From Bacteroidota bacterium (GTDB lineage Bacteria; Bacteroidota; Bacteroidia; Bacteroidales; VadinHA17): 34,868 nucleotides of DNA. The translations under genes and the position numbers were made by a program. Location: positions 1 through 34,868 of the forward strand of contig JANXXP010000333.1 in NCBI GenBank assembly GCA_025350595.1, in the 5' to 3' direction. This document shows, piece after piece, positions 17,480 to 26,141 of this stretch. Every line of letters starts with the position of its first letter. Position 1 is the first letter of the stretch. The notes under the pieces are model-generated. The model searched no databases. It saw only the letters and a list, made by a program, of their open reading frames with translations, and was not told the origin of the DNA.

Positions 17480-19297
17480 ATGTCTAAAGAAAATTCAACA
17501 GCTAGTGGCATGGTATATAATAAGATTACTTTGGCTTTCCCTAAGGAGAACGAAGTACTCTTTTTAAAAAAGTACTATACCGATTCAATAATTCAGTTCA
17601 GAATTGCATTTGTCTTTGTGACATTGCTTTATTCAGCATTTGGATTTCTCGACTTAAGGCTTGTTCCGGAATATGCAAATACCTTTCTGGCTATCAGATT
17701 TTATTTCGTTGTTCCATTACTAATAGTGGTTTTAATTTTATCATTTACTCCAATTTTCCACAAAGTATGGCAGACATTGATGTTGGTAAGCTTTGTTGTG
17801 GCAGGAACGGGTATTGGTGTTATGACAATGCTCTTGCCGGAAAACTACTTTTATTATGCAGGAATGATGCTGGTTTTTTCTGCCGGTTACTTCTTTATCA
17901 AGCTTCGTTTTTTCAAAGCAACAATAGCAGGATGGACCACACTTCTTATTTTCAATTTAGGATCGATATTGTATTCTGATACTACCGGCTTGATTCTCTT
18001 AAGTTTCAACTTCTTTTTTATCAGTGCAAATTTAATTGGAATGTTCGCTGCCTATTATATTGAATACTACGCTCGCCGCGACTTTTATCAGAAACAGGAA
18101 CTTGACAGTCAGAAAGATACTGTGGACCAGATTAACATAAACCTTGAAAAGATTGTCGCAGAACGAACAAAAGAATTAGTCAGGGCCAAAGATGAAGCTG
18201 AAGAGAGCAGATCTAAGACGGAGGCGCTTCTGAATGCAATACCCGATCTTATGTTTATTCAGGATATTGATGGTGTATATTTAGATTATCACGCACCAAA
18301 GTCAATGATGCTATATGCTCCACCCGAAGTGTTTCTTGGAAAAAATATGAAAGAAGTTTTGCCTCCTGAGATTGTCAGCGAATTTAAAAAAGTATTTGAT
18401 AATGCAATAAGAACCAGGAATTTACAAAAGTATGAGTACTCATTGATTATGCCGGCAGGACTAGAATATTATGAGGGCAGAGTAATTTCTTTAGATGAAA
18501 AAAGAGTTTTAAGCATTATCCGGGATATTACAGCCCGTAAACTGGCAGAGGAATATAGTATACTTAAAAATGCTGAGCTGCAAAAAATCAATGCTGAGAA
18601 AGACAAATTCTTTTCTATAATTTCCCATGACCTTCTTAGCCCTTTTAACGGCTTCCTTGGACTTACACAACTTATGGTAGATGAATTGCCTGATTTAGAC
18701 ATGGACGAGGTTCAAAAGATAGCTGTAAGTCTGAAAAACTCGGCCACAAATCTTTTCAGACTGCTTGAAAACCTACTGCAATGGGCCAGAATGAACCAGG
18801 GATTAATTCCTTTCAATCCGGAAATATATCAGATTGTTCCAATTGTTGAAGAAAGTATTACAATGCTGATGGAACCTGCCAGGAACAAGGGAATTAAATT
18901 AGTAAACAATATTGCTCCGGAGGTAGTGGTTTTTGCTGATAAAGACATTCTTTATTCAGTATTCAGGAATTTGATTTCCAATGCCATTAAATTTACCCCA
19001 AAGGGTGGAAGCGTTGAGATTTCAGCAAGATACACCTCAGACAAAAAATTAGAAATTTCCATTAAAGATTCTGGTATTGGAATGAACAGCACAATGATTG
19101 AAAATTTATTCCGGCCCGATGTTCAAACAAACCGAAAAGGTACAGAAGGGGAACCCAGCACGGGTCTTGGTTTATTGCTATGTAAAGAATTTATAAAAAA
19201 ACTTGGCGGTAAAATCTGGGTTACAAGTGAAGAAGACAAAGGGAGTGTTTTTAGTTTTACACTTAATTACACTAAATATTTCAACCTGCAATTTTAG
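17480..19297 (+). CDS. Membrane-bound PAS sensor histidine kinase (605 aa)
   Basis: The N-terminal ~195 residues hold about six hydrophobic segments (the first near 35-55, the last near 172-192), an integral membrane sensor region of unrecognised type. A charged, probably coiled-coil linker (~200-240) leads to a PAS domain (~243-355, starting TEALLNAIPDLMFIQDIDG). The HisKA dimerisation helix has the phosphoacceptor His at residue 383 (FFSIISHDLLSPFNGFLG). The ATPase domain shows the N box (FRNLISNAIKF, Asn near 501), the G1 box (DSGIGM, ~530) and the G2 box (GLGLLL, ~562). It ends shortly after the catalytic domain, without a receiver domain. It autophosphorylates and passes phosphate to a response regulator, but none is encoded beside it, so it is an orphan kinase. 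The signal sensed is unknown. Confidence 0.95.
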   Translation: MSKENSTASGMVYNKITLAFPKENEVLFLKKYYTDSIIQFRIAFVFVTLLYSAFGFLDLRLVPEYANTFLAIRFYFVVPLLIVVLILSFTPIFHKVWQTLMLVSFVVAGTGIGVMTMLLPENYFYYAGMMLVFSAGYFFIKLRFFKATIAGWTTLLIFNLGSILYSDTTGLILLSFNFFFISANLIGMFAAYYIEYYARRDFYQKQELDSQKDTVDQININLEKIVAERTKELVRAKDEAEESRSKTEALLNAIPDLMFIQDIDGVYLDYHAPKSMMLYAPPEVFLGKNMKEVLPPEIVSEFKKVFDNAIRTRNLQKYEYSLIMPAGLEYYEGRVISLDEKRVLSIIRDITARKLAEEYSILKNAELQKINAEKDKFFSIISHDLLSPFNGFLGLTQLMVDELPDLDMDEVQKIAVSLKNSATNLFRLLENLLQWARMNQGLIPFNPEIYQIVPIVEESITMLMEPARNKGIKLVNNIAPEVVVFADKDILYSVFRNLISNAIKFTPKGGSVEISARYTSDKKLEISIKDSGIGMNSTMIENLFRPDVQTNRKGTEGEPSTGLGLLLCKEFIKKLGGKIWVTSEEDKGSVFSFTLNYTKYFNLQF

Positions 19298-19345
19298 AAT
19301 GTAACAAAAAATTAACAAAAAACTTTGGAAACATTTTATAGAATA

Positions 19346-19377
19346 TTTGTTTCCTAAGTTTTTTGGTTCTACTTTTG
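19346..19377 (+). promoter_or_regulatory. Promoter for the efflux operon, very close to the start codon
   Basis: TTTG at 19346-19349, a 20-base spacer, and TACTTTTG at 19370-19377 match the Bacteroidota promoter pattern. The -7 box ends only 4 bases before the GTG start codon at 19382, so the predicted transcript would have almost no leader. It is the only TAnnTTTG in the 84-base gap. The TetR protein made from this transcript is a natural candidate to bind here. Confidence 0.5.
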
Positions 19378-19381
19378 CCAC

Positions 19382-20011
19382 GTGAATGAAGATTTGAAAA
19401 ATATACTCTTAAAAGTTCGGGACTTATACATGAAGTATGGGATTAAGAGTATTACCATGGACGATGTTTCAAGGGAACTAAGTATCTCAAAAAAGACATT
19501 ATATCAGTATGTTACAGACAAGGATGACCTTGTCGGGAAGTTCGTTGATTATGAAATTGAGGTCAGGCAGGAACAGATATGCAAATGCTTTGGCTTTGGA
19601 TACAATGCCATTGAAGAGTTGTTTGAGATATCAGATTTCATGAATAAACTTATGAGGGAACAGAACCCTGCTACTGAGCATGATCTGAAGAAATACTATC
19701 CTCAACATCATCAGAAAACCATTAAAACAAGAAGAGACCGGATGTACACCTATATTCTTCTTAACCTTAAAAAAGGCAAAGAAGAGGGGTTGTATCGTCA
19801 GGATCTGGATGTAGATGTAATTGCAAAACTATATCTGTCAAGGTCTGAAAATATTCATTTTAATGATTTGTTTACAGTAGAGGAATTCACTTCACTCAAA
19901 CTTTTTATTGAACTACTGACTTACCATGTTCGAGGTATTGCAACCGAGAAAGGAATATCTGTTTTGGAAAATAAATTAAAGGAATTAGAAACCGGTAATA
20001 AAATAATTTAA
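19382..20011 (+). CDS. TetR-family transcriptional regulator (209 aa)
   Basis: Residues ~5-50 form the TetR DNA-binding domain: helix 1 ILLKVRDLYMKYGIKSITM, then the helix-turn-helix DDVSRELSISKKTLYQYV and the closing DKDDLV. The C-terminal ~150 residues are the variable ligand-binding and dimer domain and cannot be assigned a ligand. GTG at 19382 is chosen because the next in-frame Met (residue 17) would cut off helix 1. It is the first gene of an efflux operon, with the TolC-type gene starting 3 bases after its stop. Repressors placed like this normally control their own operon and respond to a pump substrate; that is inference from family behaviour. Confidence 0.93.
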   Translation: MNEDLKNILLKVRDLYMKYGIKSITMDDVSRELSISKKTLYQYVTDKDDLVGKFVDYEIEVRQEQICKCFGFGYNAIEELFEISDFMNKLMREQNPATEHDLKKYYPQHHQKTIKTRRDRMYTYILLNLKKGKEEGLYRQDLDVDVIAKLYLSRSENIHFNDLFTVEEFTSLKLFIELLTYHVRGIATEKGISVLENKLKELETGNKII

Positions 20012-20014
20012 AGT

Positions 20015-21391
20015 ATGAATTTGATTCGAAAATGTCTCTTAACATTTCTTATCCTGGGGCTTGTTAATAAAGGGTTTGGTCAGGATAAAAAAGCAGAAAT
20101 TAAACTCTCTATTTCGGAAGCACAAACCTATGCTCTGCAGAATAACCGTACTGTTCAGTCAGCTAAGATCGATGTAAGTTCTGCCGACAAAAAGGTATGG
20201 GAAACAATTGCGATGGGACTCCCCCAGCTTAGCCTTGCAACAAATTTTCAACATCAGTTTGTTGTGCCGGAACTAAGTTTCGGAAAATATCTTGATCCCG
20301 GATCATTACCTGATGGAAATCTTACCCGACCTGATATCATTGCCGCATACAAAGATTCTCCTGCTGTACCTCTTGGTGTAAAGAGTAATACTACATTCGA
20401 TTTTACTCTATCTCAACTTATTTTTAGCGGCGAATTCATTGTTGGTTTGCAGGCTACCAGGGTATTTAAAGAAATATCAGAGAAGTCCCTTGTTAAGTCT
20501 GAAGCTTTGACAAAAGAATCAGTTGCCAGCACCTACTCGCTAGTATTAGTCCTTGGTGAAAATATCAGAGTGTTGAATGAAAGTCTTAAGGCAATTGATC
20601 AGACTTACAATGATCTGACTAAAATGAATCAACAGGGGTTTAATGAGGAAACAGATGTAGACCAGATAAGAATAAACAGGTCAAACATTCAGACGCTTAT
20701 TACATCTCTTAACTCTCAGAAGGAGATATCAATGAAACTGCTTAAATTTCAGCTTGGTATTGATTTTAATCAGACTCTTCTTCTAACCGATAGTTTACCA
20801 GGAATCATAATTACCGGAAATATGCAGTATCTGTCTGCGCCTGTATTTAATTTAGAAAATAGCGTTGATTACCAGATGATAAGTAACCTCGAAAAAGCAT
20901 CGGAGTTATCACTGAAACGTGAACAATCGAAATACCTGCCTACTATCTCAGCTTTTTACCGCAGGCATGAACAGACTAATCAACCCTCTTTCAACTTTAA
21001 TGTGAAGGATATGGTGGGAGTATCTTTGAACATCCCAATCTTTACGAGCGGGATGCGAAATTCCAAGATAAGTCAGGCAAAGTTTGATCTTGAAAAATCA
21101 CGACTCACCAAAGATAATACCGGCCAGGGTCTGATAATGGAATTTGAAACAGCTCAAAGCAACTACCAAACCGTATTCAGCAATTATGCGATTAACAAAG
21201 AGAGTATGACCTTAAGTAAAAAGGTATATGATAGAACAGTAATTAAGTACAAGGAAGGCGTAGCAACAAGTTTTGAACTGACACAAAACCAGAATCAGTA
21301 TTTGACCTCTGAGTCGAACTACTACAATTCAGTTCTGTCGCTGTTGAACGCAAAAGCAAAACTAGATCGTATTTTAGGAAGTAATCAGTAA
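20015..21391 (+). CDS. TolC-family outer-membrane efflux channel (458 aa)
   Basis: Signal peptide MNLIRKCLLTFLILGLVNKG then FGQ. The mature protein has two similar halves of long heptad-like helices with short strands, as in the OEP (outer membrane efflux protein) family. The first half opens with LSISEAQTYALQNNRTVQSAKIDV; the second contains SLKREQSKYLPTISAFYRRHEQ, VGVSLNIPIFTSGMRNSKI and ends in the helix with TSFELTQNQNQYLTSESNYYNSVLSLLNAKAKLDRILG. Length is normal. It forms the outer-membrane exit duct of the tripartite pump encoded by the next two genes, 46 bases away. Gene order regulator-channel-adaptor-pump is common in Bacteroidota. Confidence 0.95.
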   Translation: MNLIRKCLLTFLILGLVNKGFGQDKKAEIKLSISEAQTYALQNNRTVQSAKIDVSSADKKVWETIAMGLPQLSLATNFQHQFVVPELSFGKYLDPGSLPDGNLTRPDIIAAYKDSPAVPLGVKSNTTFDFTLSQLIFSGEFIVGLQATRVFKEISEKSLVKSEALTKESVASTYSLVLVLGENIRVLNESLKAIDQTYNDLTKMNQQGFNEETDVDQIRINRSNIQTLITSLNSQKEISMKLLKFQLGIDFNQTLLLTDSLPGIIITGNMQYLSAPVFNLENSVDYQMISNLEKASELSLKREQSKYLPTISAFYRRHEQTNQPSFNFNVKDMVGVSLNIPIFTSGMRNSKISQAKFDLEKSRLTKDNTGQGLIMEFETAQSNYQTVFSNYAINKESMTLSKKVYDRTVIKYKEGVATSFELTQNQNQYLTSESNYYNSVLSLLNAKAKLDRILGSNQ

Positions 21392-21437
21392 GTTTATAAG
21401 ACAAGTAATATTAATTATAGTACAAATCAGATCAGAT

Positions 21438-22562
21438 ATGAAAACAATCAAATTAAGTATAGCAACCTTAGTCGTATTAGTTCTTGCATTTTCGTGCAGC
21501 AGCGATAAGCAGGCTCAACTGGCAAAATTAAAACAGCAGCAGATAAATATAACTGACAAAATTAAGACACTTGAGACTGAAATTAGAGCCGGCAATAAGG
21601 ATCAGATAAATCCTGAAGATTTTAAATTCATTGGTGTTACAGATGTTAAAACCAGTGAATTCAATCATTTCATCAAGGTTCAGGGCAAGCTTGACGGAGA
21701 TCTGAATGCGGGTGTATTTGCCGAAGCTCCGGGAACAATATCAGCTAAATATGCCGATGTGGGTCAGCATGTTGTTAAAGGGCAGGTTCTGGCTCAGATC
21801 GATGATCAGCAATACAAAAGCCAGCTTGAGGGTCTGGAAACTCAGTATAAGTTTGCCTCCGATATGTTTGATAAGCAAAAGCGATTATGGGATCAGAAAA
21901 TCGGAAGCGAAGTACAGTACCTTCAATCAAAAACAACAAAAGAATCTCTCGAGCGTCAGATTGCATCTTTAAAACAGCAGACTGATAAGTTCAAAATAAA
22001 ATCACCTATTGAAGGTACAATTGAAGAATGTAATATTAAGGTAGGTGGGGTCGTTTCTCCTGACCCTCGTCTTGCAGCATACCGGGTAGTTGAATTTAAA
22101 AACCTGAAGGTTATTGCTGAGGTTTCTGAAGCGTACTCTTCAAAGGTTCAGATTGGAGATAAACTGATTGTTTCCTTTCCGGATGTTAATAAACAACTTG
22201 AAACTGAAGTTACTTTTGTAAGTAAATATATTAACGCAGTTAACAGGACCTTTCTTATTGAAACTAAAGTGAGTAATGTGCCTGATTTGAAAGCGAATAT
22301 GATTGCAATCATTCAGATTAACGATTATCATTCTGATAAGTCAGTGCTAATTCCAATGAATATTATCCAGACAGATCTGAGTGGAAGTTACGTTTATGTT
22401 ACCCGCCCAAAGGATAAGTATAGCGTAGCTGTTAAACAACCTGTCGTTATTGGAAGTAGTTATAATGGTGTTGCTGAAATAGTAACCGGACTTGTTGCCG
22501 GCGATAAGGTAATATCTGTTGGTTTTCAGGAATTGATAGATGGAGAATATGTAAGGTTTTAA
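21438..22562 (+). CDS. RND efflux periplasmic adaptor, lipoprotein (374 aa)
   Basis: A lipobox (LVLAFSC) makes Cys20 the probable lipidated residue, so the protein is anchored in a membrane on the periplasmic side. A short coiled-coil run (residues ~25-55, KLKQQQINITDKIKTLE) follows. The HlyD/AcrA-type lipoyl half-motif lies near 90-125 (PGTISAKYADVGQHVVKGQVLAQIDD), then an alpha-hairpin (~125-175) and the returning lipoyl half (FKIKSPIEGTIEECNIKVGGVV). The beta-barrel and membrane-proximal domains end with GLVAGDKVISVGFQELIDGEYV. It bridges the RND pump and the TolC-type channel of this operon. Family and role are clear; the exported substrate is not. Confidence 0.95.
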   Translation: MKTIKLSIATLVVLVLAFSCSSDKQAQLAKLKQQQINITDKIKTLETEIRAGNKDQINPEDFKFIGVTDVKTSEFNHFIKVQGKLDGDLNAGVFAEAPGTISAKYADVGQHVVKGQVLAQIDDQQYKSQLEGLETQYKFASDMFDKQKRLWDQKIGSEVQYLQSKTTKESLERQIASLKQQTDKFKIKSPIEGTIEECNIKVGGVVSPDPRLAAYRVVEFKNLKVIAEVSEAYSSKVQIGDKLIVSFPDVNKQLETEVTFVSKYINAVNRTFLIETKVSNVPDLKANMIAIIQINDYHSDKSVLIPMNIIQTDLSGSYVYVTRPKDKYSVAVKQPVVIGSSYNGVAEIVTGLVAGDKVISVGFQELIDGEYVRF

Positions 22563-22607
22563 AAATCAATTGTATATTGATTAATAAGTTAAGAAAAATC
22601 TATTTTC

Positions 22608-25600
22608 ATGGAAAAAAAGTATAAAGAATTTTTTGCAACCAGCTGGGCCATTGACAATAAAATCAGTGTCTATGTGCTGGTCTTCATAATATGTACATTT
22701 GGTATTATAAATTATAACACCATCCCAAAGGAACAGTTTCCGGAGATTGTGATCCCAATGATAAATGTTAACTCAATTTATCCTGGTACTTCGCCAACGG
22801 ATATGGAGAATCTTGTAACACGTCCATTGGAGAAGAATCTTAAATCAATCAGCGGTGTTAAAAAGATTACATCCCGTTCTGTCCAGGATTTTTCTGCTAT
22901 TATTGTTGAGTTTAATACAGGAATTGAGATTAAAGATGCTAAACAGAAAGTAAAGGATGCGGTTGATAAAACAAAACGGGATCTGCCTACCGACCCGTCT
23001 TTTATCGAACCTTCAACTATGGAGATTGACCTCTCTGAGATTCCTATTCAATATATAAACTTATCAGGCGATATACCTTTGGACAGGCTTAAGAAATACG
23101 CTGATGATATGCAGGAGCGTATTGAAGGTCTCAACGAAATAACACGCGTAGAAATCGGAGGAGCCCTGAACCGGGAGATCCAGATTGATATAGATATGTA
23201 CAGAATGAGAGTTGCAAGTCTTACATTCAGAGATGTTGAACAGGCAGTAAGTCTAAACAATATGACTGTTTCCGGTGGAAATATTGATTTACAGGGAATG
23301 AGCCGTTCAATAAGAGTAGTAGGAGAAGTTAAAAATATTGACGAAATCAAAAACATCGTCATTAGTACTGGAAGCGGCGCTCAGATTAAACTGAAAGATA
23401 TTGCTATAGTCCGTGATGGTTATCATCAGGCTGAAAACTACGCCAGATACAACGGTAAGAATGTCGTTACTCTTAACGTTATAAAGAAAAGTGGTCAGAA
23501 TCTTCTGGATGCCGCTGACAAGATTCAGGCAATAATCACCGATATGCAGAAGACTAAGCTGCCTTCAAATCTTATTGTTGAAGTTACAGGCGATCAATCA
23601 GTTCGAACACGTAGTATTGTGACCGAACTAAATAATACAATAATTATCGGATTCATACTTGTTACAATTGTTCTGATGTTCTTCATGGGACTTGTAAATG
23701 CTATTTTCGTTGGGTTCTCGGTTCCTCTCTCGATGGCCATTGCATATATCTTCCTTCCATGGATAGGTTTTACAATGAACATGCTTGTAATGTTCTCCTT
23801 CATCTTTGCCCTTGGGATTGTTGTTGATGATGCGATTGTTGTAATAGAGAATACACACAGGATTCATAAGAAGACAAAGATGGATATAGCCCATTCAGCC
23901 AAGTCGGCTGCAGGGGAAGTCTTTGTTCCTATACTTTCAGGGACCCTTACCACCCTTGCTCCATTCTTCCCTCTTGCTTTCTGGCCTGGTGTTGTTGGTA
24001 ATTTTATGTTTTTTATTCCCGTAACACTTATTATTACCCTTTTTGCTTCATTAATTGTCGCATATATATTCAACCCGGTTTTTGCTGTGGATTTTATGAA
24101 ACATGATGAAGAAGATCGTCCGGTTTCTCTGCCACGCGTATACAAAATAGTGGGAATAATATTACTGGTTACAATACCATTTTACCTTCTTAAAGTTTAT
24201 GTAATAGCTAATCTTCTGGCATTTCTTGGAATTTCCTTCTATCTCCATAATCTTGTGGGATATAAAGTCCTGCGCAAATTTCAGTCGCATGCGATTCCTG
24301 CAATGATGAGAAAATATGAGAGTTCACTGGTGTGGGTACTTAAGGGGAAAAGACCTGTATTTTTGCTCTGGGGAATGGTTTGTCTATTTATTTTTACTAT
24401 GTTCTTATTTAATATTGTTAAGCCAAAAGTGGTATTTTTCCCTGATAATGAACCAAGTATAATAAATGCATATGTTAAGATGCCTGTCGGCACAGGGTTA
24501 AGTGTAACAGATTCGATTTCACGTATTGTTGAACAAAGAATAATGGGTGTTCTTGGTAAGAAAAATCCGATTGTGGAATCTGTAGTAACAAATGTGGCAT
24601 TCCTTGCTTCGGACAACAATTTTGATAATTCAAGTAAATCATCTAACCTGGCCAAGATTGCTGTAAATTTTGTTGAGTTCAGCAAAAGGGGCGGACAAAG
24701 TACGGGTGTTTATATGAATGAATTCAGGAATGCTTTAAAGGATATAGCAGGAGCTGAAATAGTTGTTAGTAAAACTGCAATGGGTCCTCCTACCGGTAAA
24801 CCGATTAACATAGAAATAGCAGGGGATGATTTAGGAGAACTTTCTGCAACATCTGAGCGCTTCAGGAGATTTGTGGATTCTTTGCAGATTGGTGGAATAG
24901 AGAATTTAAAGTCGGATTTTGCAGCAACAAAGCCTGAACTTATGATAACTCTCGATCGCGAACGTGCTAATTTCGAGGGGATAAGCGCTGCAGTAGTGGG
25001 TGATGCAATCCGCACAGGTCAGCTTGGAAAAGAAGTTTCAAAATTCAGGGAAGGTGAAGATCAATACCCAATAATTCTCCGTTTCGAGGATAGTCAGCGT
25101 AAAGATATTGAGCAGCTGCTTAACCTCACCATAACATATCGCGACATGGTCTCAGGAACGCTGCGTCAGATACCTCTTTCTGTTGTGGCTCATGTGGATT
25201 ATGTTAATAATTACGGACAGATTAACAGATTGAATCTTAAACGTGTAATAACATTATCATCTAACGTGATTACAGGGTATAATGCAAATATAATAAATAC
25301 CCAACTTAAAAAGGTTCTTCCACAGTTTACCAGATCTTCAAATGTTGATATCCGCTTAACAGGTGAGCAGGAGGATCAGAAGGAATCAATGTTGTTCCTG
25401 TCAAAAGCTCTCATTCTCTCATTGTTCCTAATCATGTTTATTCTGATTACTCAGTTCAATTCGATGTCTAAAGCATTGATCATTATTTCTGAAGTGATAT
25501 TCAGCCTGATTGGTGTACTGCTGGGATATATGATCTTTGGCATGACCATTTCAATTATCATGACAGGTATGGGGATTGTTGCACTGGCCGGAATTGTCGT

Positions 25601-25994
25601 ACGTAACGGAATATTACTTGTGGAGTTTACAGATGTGTTGAAAGAGCAGGGTGTCAAAACCCGCAAAGCGATTATTGAGGCAGGAAAAACACGTATCACA
25701 CCGGTAGTCCTGACAGCAACCGCTACAATACTTGGACTGATTCCATTGGCAATCGGGATGAATGTTAACTTTGCTACATTACTTACGGAATTTAATCCTC
25801 ATTTGCATTTTGGAGGCGATAATGTAATGTTCTTTGGACCGCTTTCATGGACAATAATTTTCGGTTTAACATTTGCTACATTCCTGACACTGTTACTGAT
25901 CCCGGCAATGTACTTTGTTATATATTCAGGATCTGTCATGAGAAGACGCCGCAAATCACTAAGGCTTGCATTAAAAAATAGTAAAACTTTGTAA
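22608..25994 (+). CDS. RND-family (AcrB-type) efflux transporter (1128 aa)
   Basis: Inner-membrane proton-driven pump. The first membrane helix is near 20-35 (YVLVFIICTFGIINY). The periplasmic porter motif YPGTSPTDMENLVTRPLE follows. The TM4 proton-relay Asp pair is at residues 407-408 (ALGIVVDDAIVVIENTHR). The second half repeats the plan and ends with the TM10-12 block (GIVALAGIVVRNGILLVEF, ITPVVLTATATILGLIPLA). At 1128 aa it is longer than the usual ~1030-1050. Much of the excess is a segment of ~60 residues with extra hydrophobic stretches (base ~24130-24270), between the TM6 region and TM7. Likely substrates are drugs, detergents or metabolites; the sequence does not say which. It is last in its operon, 45 bases after the adaptor gene. 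Confidence 0.95.
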   Translation: MEKKYKEFFATSWAIDNKISVYVLVFIICTFGIINYNTIPKEQFPEIVIPMINVNSIYPGTSPTDMENLVTRPLEKNLKSISGVKKITSRSVQDFSAIIVEFNTGIEIKDAKQKVKDAVDKTKRDLPTDPSFIEPSTMEIDLSEIPIQYINLSGDIPLDRLKKYADDMQERIEGLNEITRVEIGGALNREIQIDIDMYRMRVASLTFRDVEQAVSLNNMTVSGGNIDLQGMSRSIRVVGEVKNIDEIKNIVISTGSGAQIKLKDIAIVRDGYHQAENYARYNGKNVVTLNVIKKSGQNLLDAADKIQAIITDMQKTKLPSNLIVEVTGDQSVRTRSIVTELNNTIIIGFILVTIVLMFFMGLVNAIFVGFSVPLSMAIAYIFLPWIGFTMNMLVMFSFIFALGIVVDDAIVVIENTHRIHKKTKMDIAHSAKSAAGEVFVPILSGTLTTLAPFFPLAFWPGVVGNFMFFIPVTLIITLFASLIVAYIFNPVFAVDFMKHDEEDRPVSLPRVYKIVGIILLVTIPFYLLKVYVIANLLAFLGISFYLHNLVGYKVLRKFQSHAIPAMMRKYESSLVWVLKGKRPVFLLWGMVCLFIFTMFLFNIVKPKVVFFPDNEPSIINAYVKMPVGTGLSVTDSISRIVEQRIMGVLGKKNPIVESVVTNVAFLASDNNFDNSSKSSNLAKIAVNFVEFSKRGGQSTGVYMNEFRNALKDIAGAEIVVSKTAMGPPTGKPINIEIAGDDLGELSATSERFRRFVDSLQIGGIENLKSDFAATKPELMITLDRERANFEGISAAVVGDAIRTGQLGKEVSKFREGEDQYPIILRFEDSQRKDIEQLLNLTITYRDMVSGTLRQIPLSVVAHVDYVNNYGQINRLNLKRVITLSSNVITGYNANIINTQLKKVLPQFTRSSNVDIRLTGEQEDQKESMLFLSKALILSLFLIMFILITQFNSMSKALIIISEVIFSLIGVLLGYMIFGMTISIIMTGMGIVALAGIVVRNGILLVEFTDVLKEQGVKTRKAIIEAGKTRITPVVLTATATILGLIPLAIGMNVNFATLLTEFNPHLHFGGDNVMFFGPLSWTIIFGLTFATFLTLLLIPAMYFVIYSGSVMRRRRKSLRLALKNSKTL

Positions 25995-26063
25995 AGAAAT
26001 ATTTATACGCAGAGTGAGCAAACCCCTTCTTTGCAAGGGCTTCGGAGGGTTAAAATTATGTAG

Positions 26064-26108
26064 AGGGCCTGCAGATTAACGAATGTTTAAACTGCGGCCC
26101 TTTGTTTT
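26064..26108 (+). terminator. Rho-independent terminator of the efflux operon
   Basis: AGGGCC (26064-26069) plus GCAG (26071-26074) pair with CTGC (26092-26095) plus GGCCCT (26096-26101), with one bulged T and a 17-base loop, followed directly by TTGTTTT. It lies 70 bases after the pump gene. It may also help to end ddl transcription coming from the other side. A second weak hairpin, CCCTT (26024-26028) / AAGGG (26035-26039), lies just before it. Confidence 0.7.
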
Positions 26109-26141
26109 AAAATAACATTGCGCCGTTGAGCCATTGTGCCT

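Noticed and set aside
23048-25699. Several antisense open frames of 69-134 aa within the RND pump gene
   Set aside because: They are shadows of a strongly conserved coding frame and show no independent features.
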